Source: Bacteroidota bacterium
Lineage (GTDB): Bacteria; Bacteroidota; Bacteroidia; Palsa-965
NCBI GenBank assembly: GCA_006218065.1
Contig: VBWE01000016.1
Location: forward strand, 20,959-84,958
DNA: 64,000 nt
Direction of reading: 5' to 3'
The notes under the pieces are model-generated. The model ran no database searches. It had not been told where the DNA came from and saw only the letters and a program-made list of their open reading frames with translations. Made by a program: the position numbers and the translations under genes. This document shows positions 34,065 to 41,889 of this stretch, in pieces. Within the stretch, counting starts at the first letter, position 1. Each line of letters begins with the position of its first letter.

Positions 34065-34991
34065 TTACAAAGGCACTTCCAGCGAATTTCCGTTCGAGCG
34101 CACTTCGATTATTTTAACTCTTTTTTTGCAGTGGATCGGAACGACAAACCCCGGTTCAAAGAAATCTTTCATCAGTGTGGGGCGTGGCGAATCGAGAATG
34201 TACTCTTTGGGGAAACCCAGGAAATTGTTCGGGAAATTGATTTTCGAATTATGTACTTTTTTGACGAGCACGGGGATTTCTTTGATGCCGAGGGATCGTA
34301 ATGCATAAACCCGGTGAAAGCCGTTGTTGAGAATAAACCGTTTGCCGACTTTGTAAACGCTGACAGGCTGGACTCCGTAACCGACGAAAGAAATTATTGC
34401 GGCAACGGGCACGCCTCCTCCCGAATACTCGAGATCATTGTCTTCAATTTTCTTGAAATAGGAACCCAGGTAGCGCAGATCTGAATTCGGACTGCTGAAT
34501 ACATGATGATCGGGACTGTAAACGAGGTGCTTTAATTCCGACTTGTCGTTTTTAGCAGAAAGGCAGATTTCCAGGATGTTTTCGAAACCGAGGTTCCCGG
34601 CCCAGCGCTCTTGCAGCAGGTTAGTATAGTCTTCATCCATCGTGCGCTGAAGGGAAATGATCTTGTCAATTTCGACCATTGCACATTCGACTCCGTCCGG
34701 AAAAGTTTTTCGGATGGAGTTGTCGTTTAAGTATTTCTCCACCATTGAATTGTATTGAACGGGAATTTCCCGCGACAGGATAGTTTCAGGGAGATTTTCT
34801 TCTTCCTGCAGTATCCGTTTCACACGGTCCTGCAACGAATCCCACGTGGCGAGAAGTTTTCCGATGTTGGCGACTTCTTCGTCGCTGCCCTGCTGCCCGA
34901 GAAACTGGATAATTTCTACTTCTGAGGCAAATGCGATCAGCAGCAGTTGCCTGCTGAATTCTGCGGATGATATATTGGCGTTGAATTTCAT
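34065..34991 (-). CDS. ParB-like/helical protein next to the aegerolysin gene
   Basis: 308 residues, no signal peptide or membrane helix. Residues 1-150 are helical. The C-terminal half contains GYGVQPVSVYKVGKRFILNNGFHRVYALRSLGIKEIPVLVKKV (in two pieces, about 205-250), which has the layout of a ParB/Srx nuclease-like fold (backbone strand, then N-G-x-H-R, A-L-x-x-L-G). It lies 105 bases downstream of the aegerolysin-like gene on the same strand, with no terminator seen between, so they may be co-expressed. ParB-like folds also occur in toxin, sulfiredoxin and modification systems; the activity here is unknown. Confidence 0.5.
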   Translation of the reverse strand: MKFNANISSAEFSRQLLLIAFASEVEIIQFLGQQGSDEEVANIGKLLATWDSLQDRVKRILQEEENLPETILSREIPVQYNSMVEKYLNDNSIRKTFPDGVECAMVEIDKIISLQRTMDEDYTNLLQERWAGNLGFENILEICLSAKNDKSELKHLVYSPDHHVFSSPNSDLRYLGSYFKKIEDNDLEYSGGGVPVAAIISFVGYGVQPVSVYKVGKRFILNNGFHRVYALRSLGIKEIPVLVKKVHNSKINFPNNFLGFPKEYILDSPRPTLMKDFFEPGFVVPIHCKKRVKIIEVRSNGNSLEVPL

Positions 34992-35096
34992 GATTTCGTT
35001 TTTGGTTTTTAATTGGCCTTACAGGAACCGATAGCCGCCTGGAACAACTATCGGATCGCTGTAAAACCGGGTTAGTAATTATTCCGCAGCCTGGGA

Positions 35097-35519
35097 TTAA
35101 GCTTTCCGGTAAAGATCAATTTTGACCATACCGATGGCTCCGCCGTTAGTGCTGCCGCCGCTCGTCGAAGTCATATACGCATGGTTCTTGTTGGAAATTC
35201 CCCAGGTATTTGTTGGGCTTCCCCACGGGCAGGACCAGGAGAAGGTACATACACGGTTTGAATTATTCGTCTGCGCCTTTCCGTCGAATACGTCGAAGGA
35301 ACCGACTGTACCAGCCGATGCAGATTCGCGGCCACAGGAGAAAACCGAACCCGATGCATTGTTGGCAACGACTGTTTTATCAATAGTACCGGCTGAAACA
35401 GAGGTGCTTTTGCTGCCGCTGTAAAACTTTCCCCAGGAAAGCTGGGCATTCCCGATGTGGAGTGAATTTGCAAAATTAGAGGGATTCAGGTTGGCCTGGA
35501 TCCATTGTGCATAAGCCAT
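35097..35519 (-). CDS. Aegerolysin-family protein
   Basis: 140 residues from the ATG at 35519, giving MAYAQWIQANL; fungal ostreolysin and pleurotolysin A begin in the same way (AYAQW). Further matches to the family in order are SWGKFYSG (28-35), SCGRESASAGTVGSFDVFDG (61-80), CTFSWSCPWGSPTNTW (91-106), and GAIGMVKIDLYRKA at the end. Aegerolysins are small beta-sandwich proteins that bind membrane lipids such as sphingomyelin, ceramide phosphoethanolamine or cholesterol, and many act with a MACPF or other partner to form pores. No signal peptide is present, as in fungal members. No MACPF gene is visible in the window; the nearest neighbour is the ParB-like gene. Target lipid unknown. Confidence 0.85.
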   Translation of the reverse strand: MAYAQWIQANLNPSNFANSLHIGNAQLSWGKFYSGSKSTSVSAGTIDKTVVANNASGSVFSCGRESASAGTVGSFDVFDGKAQTNNSNRVCTFSWSCPWGSPTNTWGISNKNHAYMTSTSGGSTNGGAIGMVKIDLYRKA

Positions 35520-35969
35520 GATGTTTTGTTTTAAGTTATTCCTACTCATAAGGCTTTTCGGAAACCGCCCCGTTTTTTAGCGTGGGTTCTGGACTCCACT
35601 TTTTATTTTAAAAATTGTCCTGTTGTCACAGCGGGAGGTCAACCCGGTTTGACCGTTAGATGTAGTTTGAATGTTAATCCGATCAGGTACTATGCTTTGC
35701 CCTGATTTTTCGGCGCTCGTCAATTCTTCGAATATCATAGCGGCAAATTTCAGGTCATCTGCAACCCTGCGTAAGAGTATAAATCCCTGATTTGTGAAAG
35801 CAGGTATTTATACCTGTTTTGGTTTTCCAACCGGGAGAAAATATCTGATTCAGGGTTCCCCGTGATTTCCGACTGCCTGATCGTGTATTAATATTTATAG
35901 TTTTGATCCTGTACTTAAAATAAATACGGTACACTTAAAAACATTCATCCCATAATAAAAAAACAAAAC
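35520..35969. other. Intergenic region before the lipoprotein-kinase operon
   Basis: 450 bases. It holds a 6-bp hairpin near 35804-35819 (CAGGTA-TTTA-TACCTG followed by TTTT, possibly a terminator) and a -7 box (35898-35905). No gene is supported. Confidence 0.6.
35898..35905 (+). promoter_or_regulatory. Candidate -7 box for the lipoprotein-kinase operon
   Basis: TAGTTTTG matches TAnnTTTG, 64 bases before the ATG at 35970. No clear -33 element. Confidence 0.45.
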
Positions 35970-36494
35970 ATGAAAAAGACTTCGATTTTCGCCGCGGTCG
36001 CCGCTTCCGTGATGATCCTGTATTCCTGCAGCAACCAGCCCGCTGCAGTCAAACCGTCGCAATCGGCCGCTGCCGTCCCGGTCGGTGATCACGGCACAAC
36101 CGTCAGGGTTCCGCTGGATACCGCCAGGAAGAATATATACCGTTACGATACACTGAGCCAGGCCATTTTCGCGAAGTTCCCGCATCATGTCCCGATCAGG
36201 GCGTATACGATACATGCCGGCGACATGCTGGAAGCATTGGGTATGCCGGCGGCGGACTCTGCCATTTGCCAATATAAACATGCCCGGGTTTATATCGGTT
36301 TGGACTACAACTATAGCTTCAAGCTGTATTTCACACCCGTTGACAGCGCCAGTCTCGGTGGGGATAACCCGGTAGCCGGCGTCGATGTGATCCTGCAGGA
36401 TAGCCTTGGGAAATCTTATGTTCTGGACCTGAACGCGCCCTGTCCCAATACCTGTGATGTCAACAGCCCTTTATACCGCGCCGGCAAAAAGTGA
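35970..36494 (+). CDS. Lipoprotein of unknown function heading a signalling operon
   Basis: 174 residues with a lipobox (LYSC, about C20). After an Ala/Val/Pro-rich linker the region 55-165 contains a compact fold with AYTIHAGDMLEALGM and FKLYFTPVDS, VDVILQDSLGKSYVLDLNAPCPNTCD. The cysteine pair near the end may be disulfide-bonded. It overlaps the next gene by four bases (GTGA) and is the first gene of an operon with a membrane protein, a histidine kinase and a LuxR regulator, so it may be a ligand-binding or reporter lipoprotein for that system. Confidence 0.6.
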   Translation: MKKTSIFAAVAASVMILYSCSNQPAAVKPSQSAAAVPVGDHGTTVRVPLDTARKNIYRYDTLSQAIFAKFPHHVPIRAYTIHAGDMLEALGMPAADSAICQYKHARVYIGLDYNYSFKLYFTPVDSASLGGDNPVAGVDVILQDSLGKSYVLDLNAPCPNTCDVNSPLYRAGKK

Positions 36495-37141
36495 ATTATT
36501 CAAAACTCATCATCGTCGTATCGCATGTGCCGGTTTTTGCTTCGGTCATATACGCTTTGATCATATACAAACAACTGCAACACGAACTGAAAGTTTTTTT
36601 CTGGTTTCTTTTCCTTACCGGGATACTTCAGTTCGTATCGCTGCTGCTGTGGACGAAAAGCATAAATAATATGCCTTTGCTGCATGTATATGTGATAGTC
36701 AGTTTCGTTTCCCTGGCCTGGTATTATAACTCGCTCATGAAAGATTTTATTCACAGGTATGTTATAATTATTGCTGCCGGTTTGTTCTGCCTGCTGAGCC
36801 TGTTGAATTCCCTGTTCGTACAGCCTGTTTTTTCATTTAACTCGTACGCCCTTACGCTGGAAAGTGCGTTGCTGATCATTCTTTCGCTTTCGGCATACAT
36901 CCTGCTTTTGAAAAAAATCGTGGCCGAAAAGAAAAAAGGAGAAATTAAAAGCCTGAACTGGATCAATTCGGGAGTTTTTATTTATTACTCCAGCACGCTG
37001 CTTATTTTTTATTTCGGCGACCTGATTACACACAGCTATTCACGGTCTTTTAACCGTTACACCTGGGTACTGCATTCGTTTTTGTCGATAGTGATGTATA
37101 CTTGTTTTATAATCGGGTTATGGAAGCGCCAGGCGAAATGA
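36491..37141 (+). CDS. Polytopic membrane protein coupled to a histidine kinase
   Basis: 216 residues starting with GTG inside the previous stop codon. About six to seven membrane helices (6-24, 33-53, 62-80, 88-108, 120-142, 165-182, 190-212) with short loops. In this phylum such proteins often precede NarL-type kinases that lack a sensor domain, so it probably provides the sensing module. It overlaps the kinase gene by four bases. Confidence 0.7.
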   Translation: MNYSKLIIVVSHVPVFASVIYALIIYKQLQHELKVFFWFLFLTGILQFVSLLLWTKSINNMPLLHVYVIVSFVSLAWYYNSLMKDFIHRYVIIIAAGLFCLLSLLNSLFVQPVFSFNSYALTLESALLIILSLSAYILLLKKIVAEKKKGEIKSLNWINSGVFIYYSSTLLIFYFGDLITHSYSRSFNRYTWVLHSFLSIVMYTCFIIGLWKRQAK

Positions 37142-37926
37142 ATATTCTGGCCATGCTTCTGCCGCTGGCAGGGCTGGTGTTTATTATAGCCATCGGCGTT
37201 GTGCTGCTCAACCAGCAGTTCCAGAAAAATCTATACCGGCAGCAGTTGGAACAGGAAGAGCTTAAAAATGCTCACCAGCGGGAATTGCTGATCTCAAGTA
37301 TCCGGGTGCAGGAAGAAGAACGCAAACGCATCGCGCAGGATTTACACGATGAACTCGGGGCTACCTTGTCCATTGCACGGATGCACCTGGTGCAATTACA
37401 AAAAAAATCCGGCGACGAACCGGGAAATTCGTCCGCAACGCTGGATAATATCAAAAGCCTGGTTGAATACGCGATGGCCAATATGCGCAGGATCAGTCAT
37501 GAACTGATGCCCCCGCAACTGGAAGCATTCGGTCTCGTCGAAGCGCTGGATGCGGTTGCGCTCCAGGTAAACAATGCGGGCGAAATTCATATTGACGTGA
37601 ATGCTACGCCTGATTTTCCGGACCTGGACTGGCTGGTGAAATTGGGTCTTTACCGCATCAACATGGAACTGATCAACAATACGATCAAACATGCAGGAGC
37701 CGGTAATATTATAATCGACCTGGCATGCGAAGCCGGCATTGTAATCTCGGATTACAGGGATAACGGCAAAGGCCTGCCCGAAAATTTTACCGGGAAAGGC
37801 CTGGGATATAAAGGGATGGAAGGCCGGGTCGCGTCGCTGGGAGGATCGTTGGAAACCGGGAATAACCCGGAGGGCGGTTTTTTTGCCCGGATCAAAATCC
37901 CGCTTCAAATACATTCAGAGCAGTAA
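37138..37926 (+). CDS. NarL-type sensor histidine kinase
   Basis: 262 residues from the ATG at 37138 that overlaps the previous stop. One N-terminal membrane helix (3-25), a coiled coil (30-60), HisKA_3 with ERKRIAQDLHDELGATLS (phospho-accepting H70), and HATPase_c (NMELINNTIKHAGA N-box, DYRDNGKGLP G1, GKGLGYKGMEGRV G2). It has hardly any extracytoplasmic part and presumably senses through the membrane protein encoded just before. The LuxR regulator 63 bases downstream is its expected target. Confidence 0.93.
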   Translation: MNILAMLLPLAGLVFIIAIGVVLLNQQFQKNLYRQQLEQEELKNAHQRELLISSIRVQEEERKRIAQDLHDELGATLSIARMHLVQLQKKSGDEPGNSSATLDNIKSLVEYAMANMRRISHELMPPQLEAFGLVEALDAVALQVNNAGEIHIDVNATPDFPDLDWLVKLGLYRINMELINNTIKHAGAGNIIIDLACEAGIVISDYRDNGKGLPENFTGKGLGYKGMEGRVASLGGSLETGNNPEGGFFARIKIPLQIHSEQ

Positions 37927-37989
37927 CACGTTTATATTTATATGCCAGCTTCTAAGAACATCTGAAACAATTAACGAACCGGAATACAT

Positions 37990-38661
37990 ATGGCCAACCA
38001 GGTAAAAATCGGATTAGTGGAAGACCAGCTTCTTTTCCGGGAGGGCATGAAAGCGATCCTCTCCGGTTGGACGGAGTTTGACGTGATGTTCGAATCGGCC
38101 GACGGGTATTCCGTTATCGATAAACTGGAAGGAAATGTGACCCCGGATGTTATGCTGGTAGACCTTTCCCTGCCGGCGAAGGACGGAAAAGAGTTCAGCG
38201 GCCTGGATGTTACACGCGTCCTGCTTGAAAAATACCCGGAAGTGAAAATACTCATCCTGTCTGCACACGACGATGAAAACTTTATCGCACGCCTGATCGA
38301 ACAGGGCGCGCACGGTTACCTGCTTAAAGACAGCGACCCGCAGGAAGTGCATGACGCTATTGTTTCGCTGCACACGAAAGGCTCCTACATAAACGAAAAA
38401 ACCCTGAAAGCCATTCAGCGCAACATGGGTAAAAAAAGCAACAAGCCTGTCAAAGTTGTAGCGGAAATCACCCGCCGCGAAGTCGAAATCCTGCAGCTCA
38501 CCTGCCAGCAATACACAGCGGAGGAAATTGCCGAGAAGCTTTTTATCAGCGTTAAAACCGTTAACGGTCACCGGAATAACCTGCTTCAGAAAACAGGTTC
38601 GCGAAACGTAACCGGCCTCGTCATTTTTGCGATCAAAAACCAGATCGTAGAGCTGATTTGA
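37990..38661 (+). CDS. LuxR/NarL-family response regulator
   Basis: 223 residues. Receiver at 1-125 with E11/D12, phospho-acceptor D58 (MLVDLSLPAKDG) and a conserved lysine (LLKDSDP). LuxR-type helix-turn-helix at about 158-215 (EITRREVEILQLTCQQYTAEEIAEKLFISVKTVNGHRNNLLQK). Partner of the kinase immediately upstream. Confidence 0.96.
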   Translation: MANQVKIGLVEDQLLFREGMKAILSGWTEFDVMFESADGYSVIDKLEGNVTPDVMLVDLSLPAKDGKEFSGLDVTRVLLEKYPEVKILILSAHDDENFIARLIEQGAHGYLLKDSDPQEVHDAIVSLHTKGSYINEKTLKAIQRNMGKKSNKPVKVVAEITRREVEILQLTCQQYTAEEIAEKLFISVKTVNGHRNNLLQKTGSRNVTGLVIFAIKNQIVELI

Positions 38662-38674
38662 AGGAATGAAATTT

Positions 38675-38742
38675 AATTCCGAATGCCGAAGTATCCTTTT
38701 AAAGCAATGCACTTCGCCATTCGGAGTTCGGCATTCGGAATT
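38675..38742. repeat. Inverted repeat, 16-bp arms
   Basis: Arms 38675-38690 and 38727-38742 are perfect complements (core CCGAATGCCGAA) with a 36-base loop that contains further partial copies. It starts 13 bases after the LuxR regulator stop and may act as its terminator or be a REP-type element. Confidence 0.7.
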
Positions 38743-38932
38743 CGACATTATTTTTCCACAGGCATATTTTCCTGCCACTCATCATCCTACCGTCCCCGTT
38801 CGTATAATTTCAACCGGCAAGGCTGACCCGCCTGGTAACTTTACGCTATCCCTGTGCGTCTTACTGTTGTGCCCATACTGCCTCTCAAGCGGAAAGAAAG
38901 CGTATTGTTTTACATTTTAAAATTTCGTAAAA

Positions 38933-40333
38933 ATGAAAAAACTGTTACTCACTTTCGGTATGCTGTGCCCTTTCCTGGCGCCCGCAACAATACTGAATGT
39001 ACCGGGAAACTATTCCACGATCCAGGCCGCCGTGAATGCCGCGGTTGCCGGTGATACCGTGCTGGTAGAACCCGGTATGTATTTTGAAAATATCCGCTTT
39101 ACCGGGCAGGATATTTTATTGACAAGCCGGTACTACCTGAACAGTGATACTTCATTTATAAGTTCTACCATCATCAACGGCAGCCAGCCGCAGAATCCCG
39201 ATACTGCAAGCTGTATCCTCGTTACGAACGGAGAAACGAGCGACTGCGTCATCCAGGGATTCACGATCACCGGCGGCGCCGGAACGATCTGGCTCGACGT
39301 GCACGGTGCGGGAACTTTTCGTGAAGGCGGCGGCATCCTCACGGAATTCGCTTCACCCACTATCCGGTTCAACATCATCCGGGATAACCCGGTAACGGAC
39401 AACAACGGCGTGAATGCCACGGGCGGCGGCGGAATCCGCTGCGGCGACGGTGATCCGCTGATCGCGAACAACGTGATCTGCCGGAACCAGGGCGAATACG
39501 GCGCGGGTATCGTGATGAATTACTGCACCGGGAAAATCGTGAACAACCTGATCGTGAACAATACCGGCGGGCAGGCTTTTGGCGGAGCAGGCGTATGGTG
39601 CACCGGCACGAATACGATGACCGTTGTAAAACTGGTGAACAATACGATCGCGTACAACGATGCCGTCGGTTCAGGAACTTACGGCGGAAAAGGCGGAGCT
39701 GTTTTTGTGTTCTCCGTCCGCGTGGACAGTTACAACAACATCATCTGGGGAAATACACAAACGGCGGGCGGTCCATTAGCGGCGTTCATGGGCGGACAAA
39801 TTCCCGCGCGTTATTCCGACATCCAGGGAGGGTACACCGGCGTCGGCAATATCAACGTTGACCCGATGTTCAGCGATACGATGTGTTTCCATCTCGATTC
39901 GTTATCTCCCTGCGTGGATGCCGGCGACACGCTCATCACCGACCGGACGACCGACAGTATCAATCCCGCGCCGCCGGCACTGGGAACGCTGCGCAGCGAT
40001 ATGGGCTGCTACGGCGGCTTCGATGAATATGTTTTGCCTTGCTGCCCGGCTGTTTCAGGTGTCGGTATGGTAGCGTTGGAGAACAGGAAAATCTGGAGCG
40101 CTTATCCCAACCCGGCAGCAAACGGAACATTTACATTGTACAATAGTTCCGCCAAACCGGAAACGGTGACCGTGATCGTACGCGACATGCTCGGCAAAAC
40201 GGTTTTCGAAAAACGAACCACTGAAAGTAAAATCCAGGTACCTGTTTCCGCCTGGCCTGCCGGCGTTTATTCCTGGCAGGTGACCGGAAATGAAAATAGG
40301 CAGGAACAAGGAAGAGTTATGATTACCAAGTGA
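38933..40333 (+). CDS. Secreted right-handed beta-helix protein with T9SS domain
   Basis: 466 residues. Signal peptide (MKKLLLTFGMLCPFLAPA), then a pectate-lyase-like beta-helix (about 20-370) that begins with VPGNYSTIQAAVNAAVAGDTVLVEPGMYFENI, a DUF1565-type opening, and continues with coil motifs (ILVTNGETSDCVIQGFTITGG, IANNVICRNQG, IVNNLIVNNTGG, LVNNTIAYND). C-terminal T9SS sorting domain (WSAYPNPAANGTFTLYN to QGRVMITK). Such proteins bind or cleave polysaccharide; no catalytic residues can be confirmed. Confidence 0.85.
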   Translation: MKKLLLTFGMLCPFLAPATILNVPGNYSTIQAAVNAAVAGDTVLVEPGMYFENIRFTGQDILLTSRYYLNSDTSFISSTIINGSQPQNPDTASCILVTNGETSDCVIQGFTITGGAGTIWLDVHGAGTFREGGGILTEFASPTIRFNIIRDNPVTDNNGVNATGGGGIRCGDGDPLIANNVICRNQGEYGAGIVMNYCTGKIVNNLIVNNTGGQAFGGAGVWCTGTNTMTVVKLVNNTIAYNDAVGSGTYGGKGGAVFVFSVRVDSYNNIIWGNTQTAGGPLAAFMGGQIPARYSDIQGGYTGVGNINVDPMFSDTMCFHLDSLSPCVDAGDTLITDRTTDSINPAPPALGTLRSDMGCYGGFDEYVLPCCPAVSGVGMVALENRKIWSAYPNPAANGTFTLYNSSAKPETVTVIVRDMLGKTVFEKRTTESKIQVPVSAWPAGVYSWQVTGNENRQEQGRVMITK

Positions 40334-40350
40334 CAGCGAAGGAGGCTGTA

Positions 40351-40387
40351 AAAAAGAGGTTGTCTTTTCGGACAACCTCTTTTTATT
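40351..40387 (+). terminator. Intrinsic terminator
   Basis: A perfect 10-bp stem (40355-40364 with 40371-40380), loop TTTTCG, T-run after. It lies 17 bases beyond the beta-helix gene stop. Confidence 0.92.
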
Positions 40388-40446
40388 TATATCACTTTAC
40401 GTTCATTCTTTTTAACCAGGCGTCACCCTGAGCGGAGAGCATGATA

Positions 40447-40570
40447 CGCGGCTCTCTAAAAGTAAGAAGTTCGAGATGGGCGGGCGACTGAAAAGCGCAG
40501 TTTGCTCGTGTAAATGAGCATTTTCGGTCGCCCGTCCAGCGAAGAAATTCGCCGCTTTTCGAGAGACGCG
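40447..40570. repeat. Large hairpin-forming element after dnaN
   Basis: Outer arms CGCGGCTCTC (40447-40456) and GAGAGACGCG (40561-40570) pair with one mismatch; inner arms around GGGCGGGCGACTGAAAA (40478-40494) pair with 40521-40537; an inner GCTC/GAGC loop closes it. It ends two bases from the dnaN stop. The preceding CGTCACCCTGAGCGG is a motif often found in dispersed bacterial repeats. Confidence 0.65.
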
Positions 40571-40571
40571 A

Positions 40572-41693
40572 TTAGTTATTCAACATCACCGGCATCACCA
40601 GCATCAGCGTATCCTCCGCCTCGCTATCCTTGATCGCCGGGAGCAGGATGCCTGCGCGGTTGGGCGCCGACATTTCAATAACCGCTTCTTCGCTGTCGAG
40701 GTTGGTGAGCATATCGGCCAGGAAGCGGGAGTTGAAACCGATTTCCATGTCATCGCCGACGTACTGGCAGGTGAGGCGCTCGGACGCTTCGTTGGAGAAG
40801 TCGAGATCTTCTGCCGAAATATTGAGTTCGCTGCCGGCCACTTTGAGGCGGACCTGGTGCGTGGTTTTATTCGCGAAGATCGATACGCGGCGGATAGAAC
40901 CGAGTAAAGCTGCGCTGTCGATCGTCAGTTTATTCGGATTGTTTTTCGGAATAACGGCTTCGTAGTTCGGGTATTTCCCGTCGATCAGGCGGCAGACAAG
41001 TAACGTATTGCCGAAAGAGAAACGCGCGTTGGTGGTATTGTATTCGATCTTCACGCTGCCGTCAACCGAACCGAGTACGTTCTTCAGCAGGTTGAGCGGT
41101 TTCTTGGGAAGAATGAAGGAAGCCGAGCTCGTGGCTTTGATGTCGGTGCGGCGGTAACGAACTAATTTGTGCGCGTCGGTAGCGACAAAAGTGGTGCTCT
41201 CGGGCGAGAACTGCACAAACACGCCCGACATCACCGGGCGAAGTTCGTCGTTGCCCGTAGCGAAAAGTGTTTTGGTAACCGCGCGGCCGAGTATTACCGC
41301 ATCGATGTCGATAGACGTGCCGTTTTCCAGCGCAGGCGCTTTCGGAAATTCATCGCCGTTCTGGCCGGTGATTTTGTACTTACCGTAATCGGATGAAATT
41401 TCAATCGCGAAACGTTTTTTGTCAACCGAAAAAGTCAGCGGCTGTTCCGGGAAAGTCTTCAGCGTATCAATCAGCAGGCGGGCCGGTACGGCCACGTTGC
41501 CTTCGTCTTTCGATTCGATATGCACGCTCGTGGTCATCGTCGTTTCCAGGTCGGATGCGGAAACCGTCAGCGCGTTTTTATTGATCTCAAAAAGAAAATT
41601 ATCCAAAATAGGCAGGGTATTGCTCGAATTAAGCACCCCGTTCAGCATCTGTAATTGCTTGAGTAGTGTTGAGCTGGATACAATGAACTTCAT
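40572..41693 (-). CDS. dnaN: DNA polymerase III beta sliding clamp
   Basis: 373 residues, normal length, three tandem clamp domains. Conserved segments include MKFIVSSSTLLKQLQMLNGVL, NTLPILDNFLFEI, TFVATDAHKLVRYRR (TDGHRL-like motif of domain II), DGKYPNYEAVIP, and the C-terminal LMLVMPVMLNN that forms part of the protein-binding pocket. It forms a dimeric ring that tethers polymerases to DNA. It does not adjoin dnaA, so this is not the origin region; neighbouring DUF4340, gldG and gldF follow an arrangement I recall from other gliding Bacteroidota. It has its own promoter with a palindrome over the start site. Confidence 0.98.
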   Translation of the reverse strand: MKFIVSSSTLLKQLQMLNGVLNSSNTLPILDNFLFEINKNALTVSASDLETTMTTSVHIESKDEGNVAVPARLLIDTLKTFPEQPLTFSVDKKRFAIEISSDYGKYKITGQNGDEFPKAPALENGTSIDIDAVILGRAVTKTLFATGNDELRPVMSGVFVQFSPESTTFVATDAHKLVRYRRTDIKATSSASFILPKKPLNLLKNVLGSVDGSVKIEYNTTNARFSFGNTLLVCRLIDGKYPNYEAVIPKNNPNKLTIDSAALLGSIRRVSIFANKTTHQVRLKVAGSELNISAEDLDFSNEASERLTCQYVGDDMEIGFNSRFLADMLTNLDSEEAVIEMSAPNRAGILLPAIKDSEAEDTLMLVMPVMLNN

Positions 41694-41710
41694 AGTCAGG
41701 TTGTTGGCTT

Positions 41711-41726
41711 TTTGTTAGCTAACAAA
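41711..41726. promoter_or_regulatory. 16-bp perfect palindrome at the dnaN promoter
   Basis: TTTGTTAGCTAACAAA overlaps the start-site side of the -7 box. This placement fits a repressor operator. Confidence 0.45.
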
Positions 41727-41730
41727 GATA
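41723..41730 (-). promoter_or_regulatory. Candidate -7 box of dnaN
   Basis: TATCTTTG on the minus strand matches TAnnTTTG, 29 bases before the ATG. Confidence 0.55.
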
Positions 41731-41828
41731 GCCCTTTTGATTCCCCTCGATCCCCGACTTTTGAACTATTTTTTAACAGCAATACAGTGGATTAAGTTCC
41801 TGATACTTAGGTACAACCTGCTTCGCTG

Positions 41829-41849
41829 GTCGACGACTCAGTCGTCGAC
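41829..41849. repeat. Short palindrome (10-bp arms, one-base loop)
   Basis: GTCGACGACT and AGTCGTCGAC around C41839, partly extended outward by TCGCTG/CAGCGA. It resembles the other near-loopless palindromes of the window. Confidence 0.75.
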
Positions 41850-41889
41850 TAGCAGCGACTGAGGTTCACGAGACTAAGGTTCAAGAGGC

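Noticed and set aside
40572..41693. Replication origin near dnaN
   Set aside because: There is no dnaA gene, no cluster of DnaA boxes and the neighbours are gld genes.
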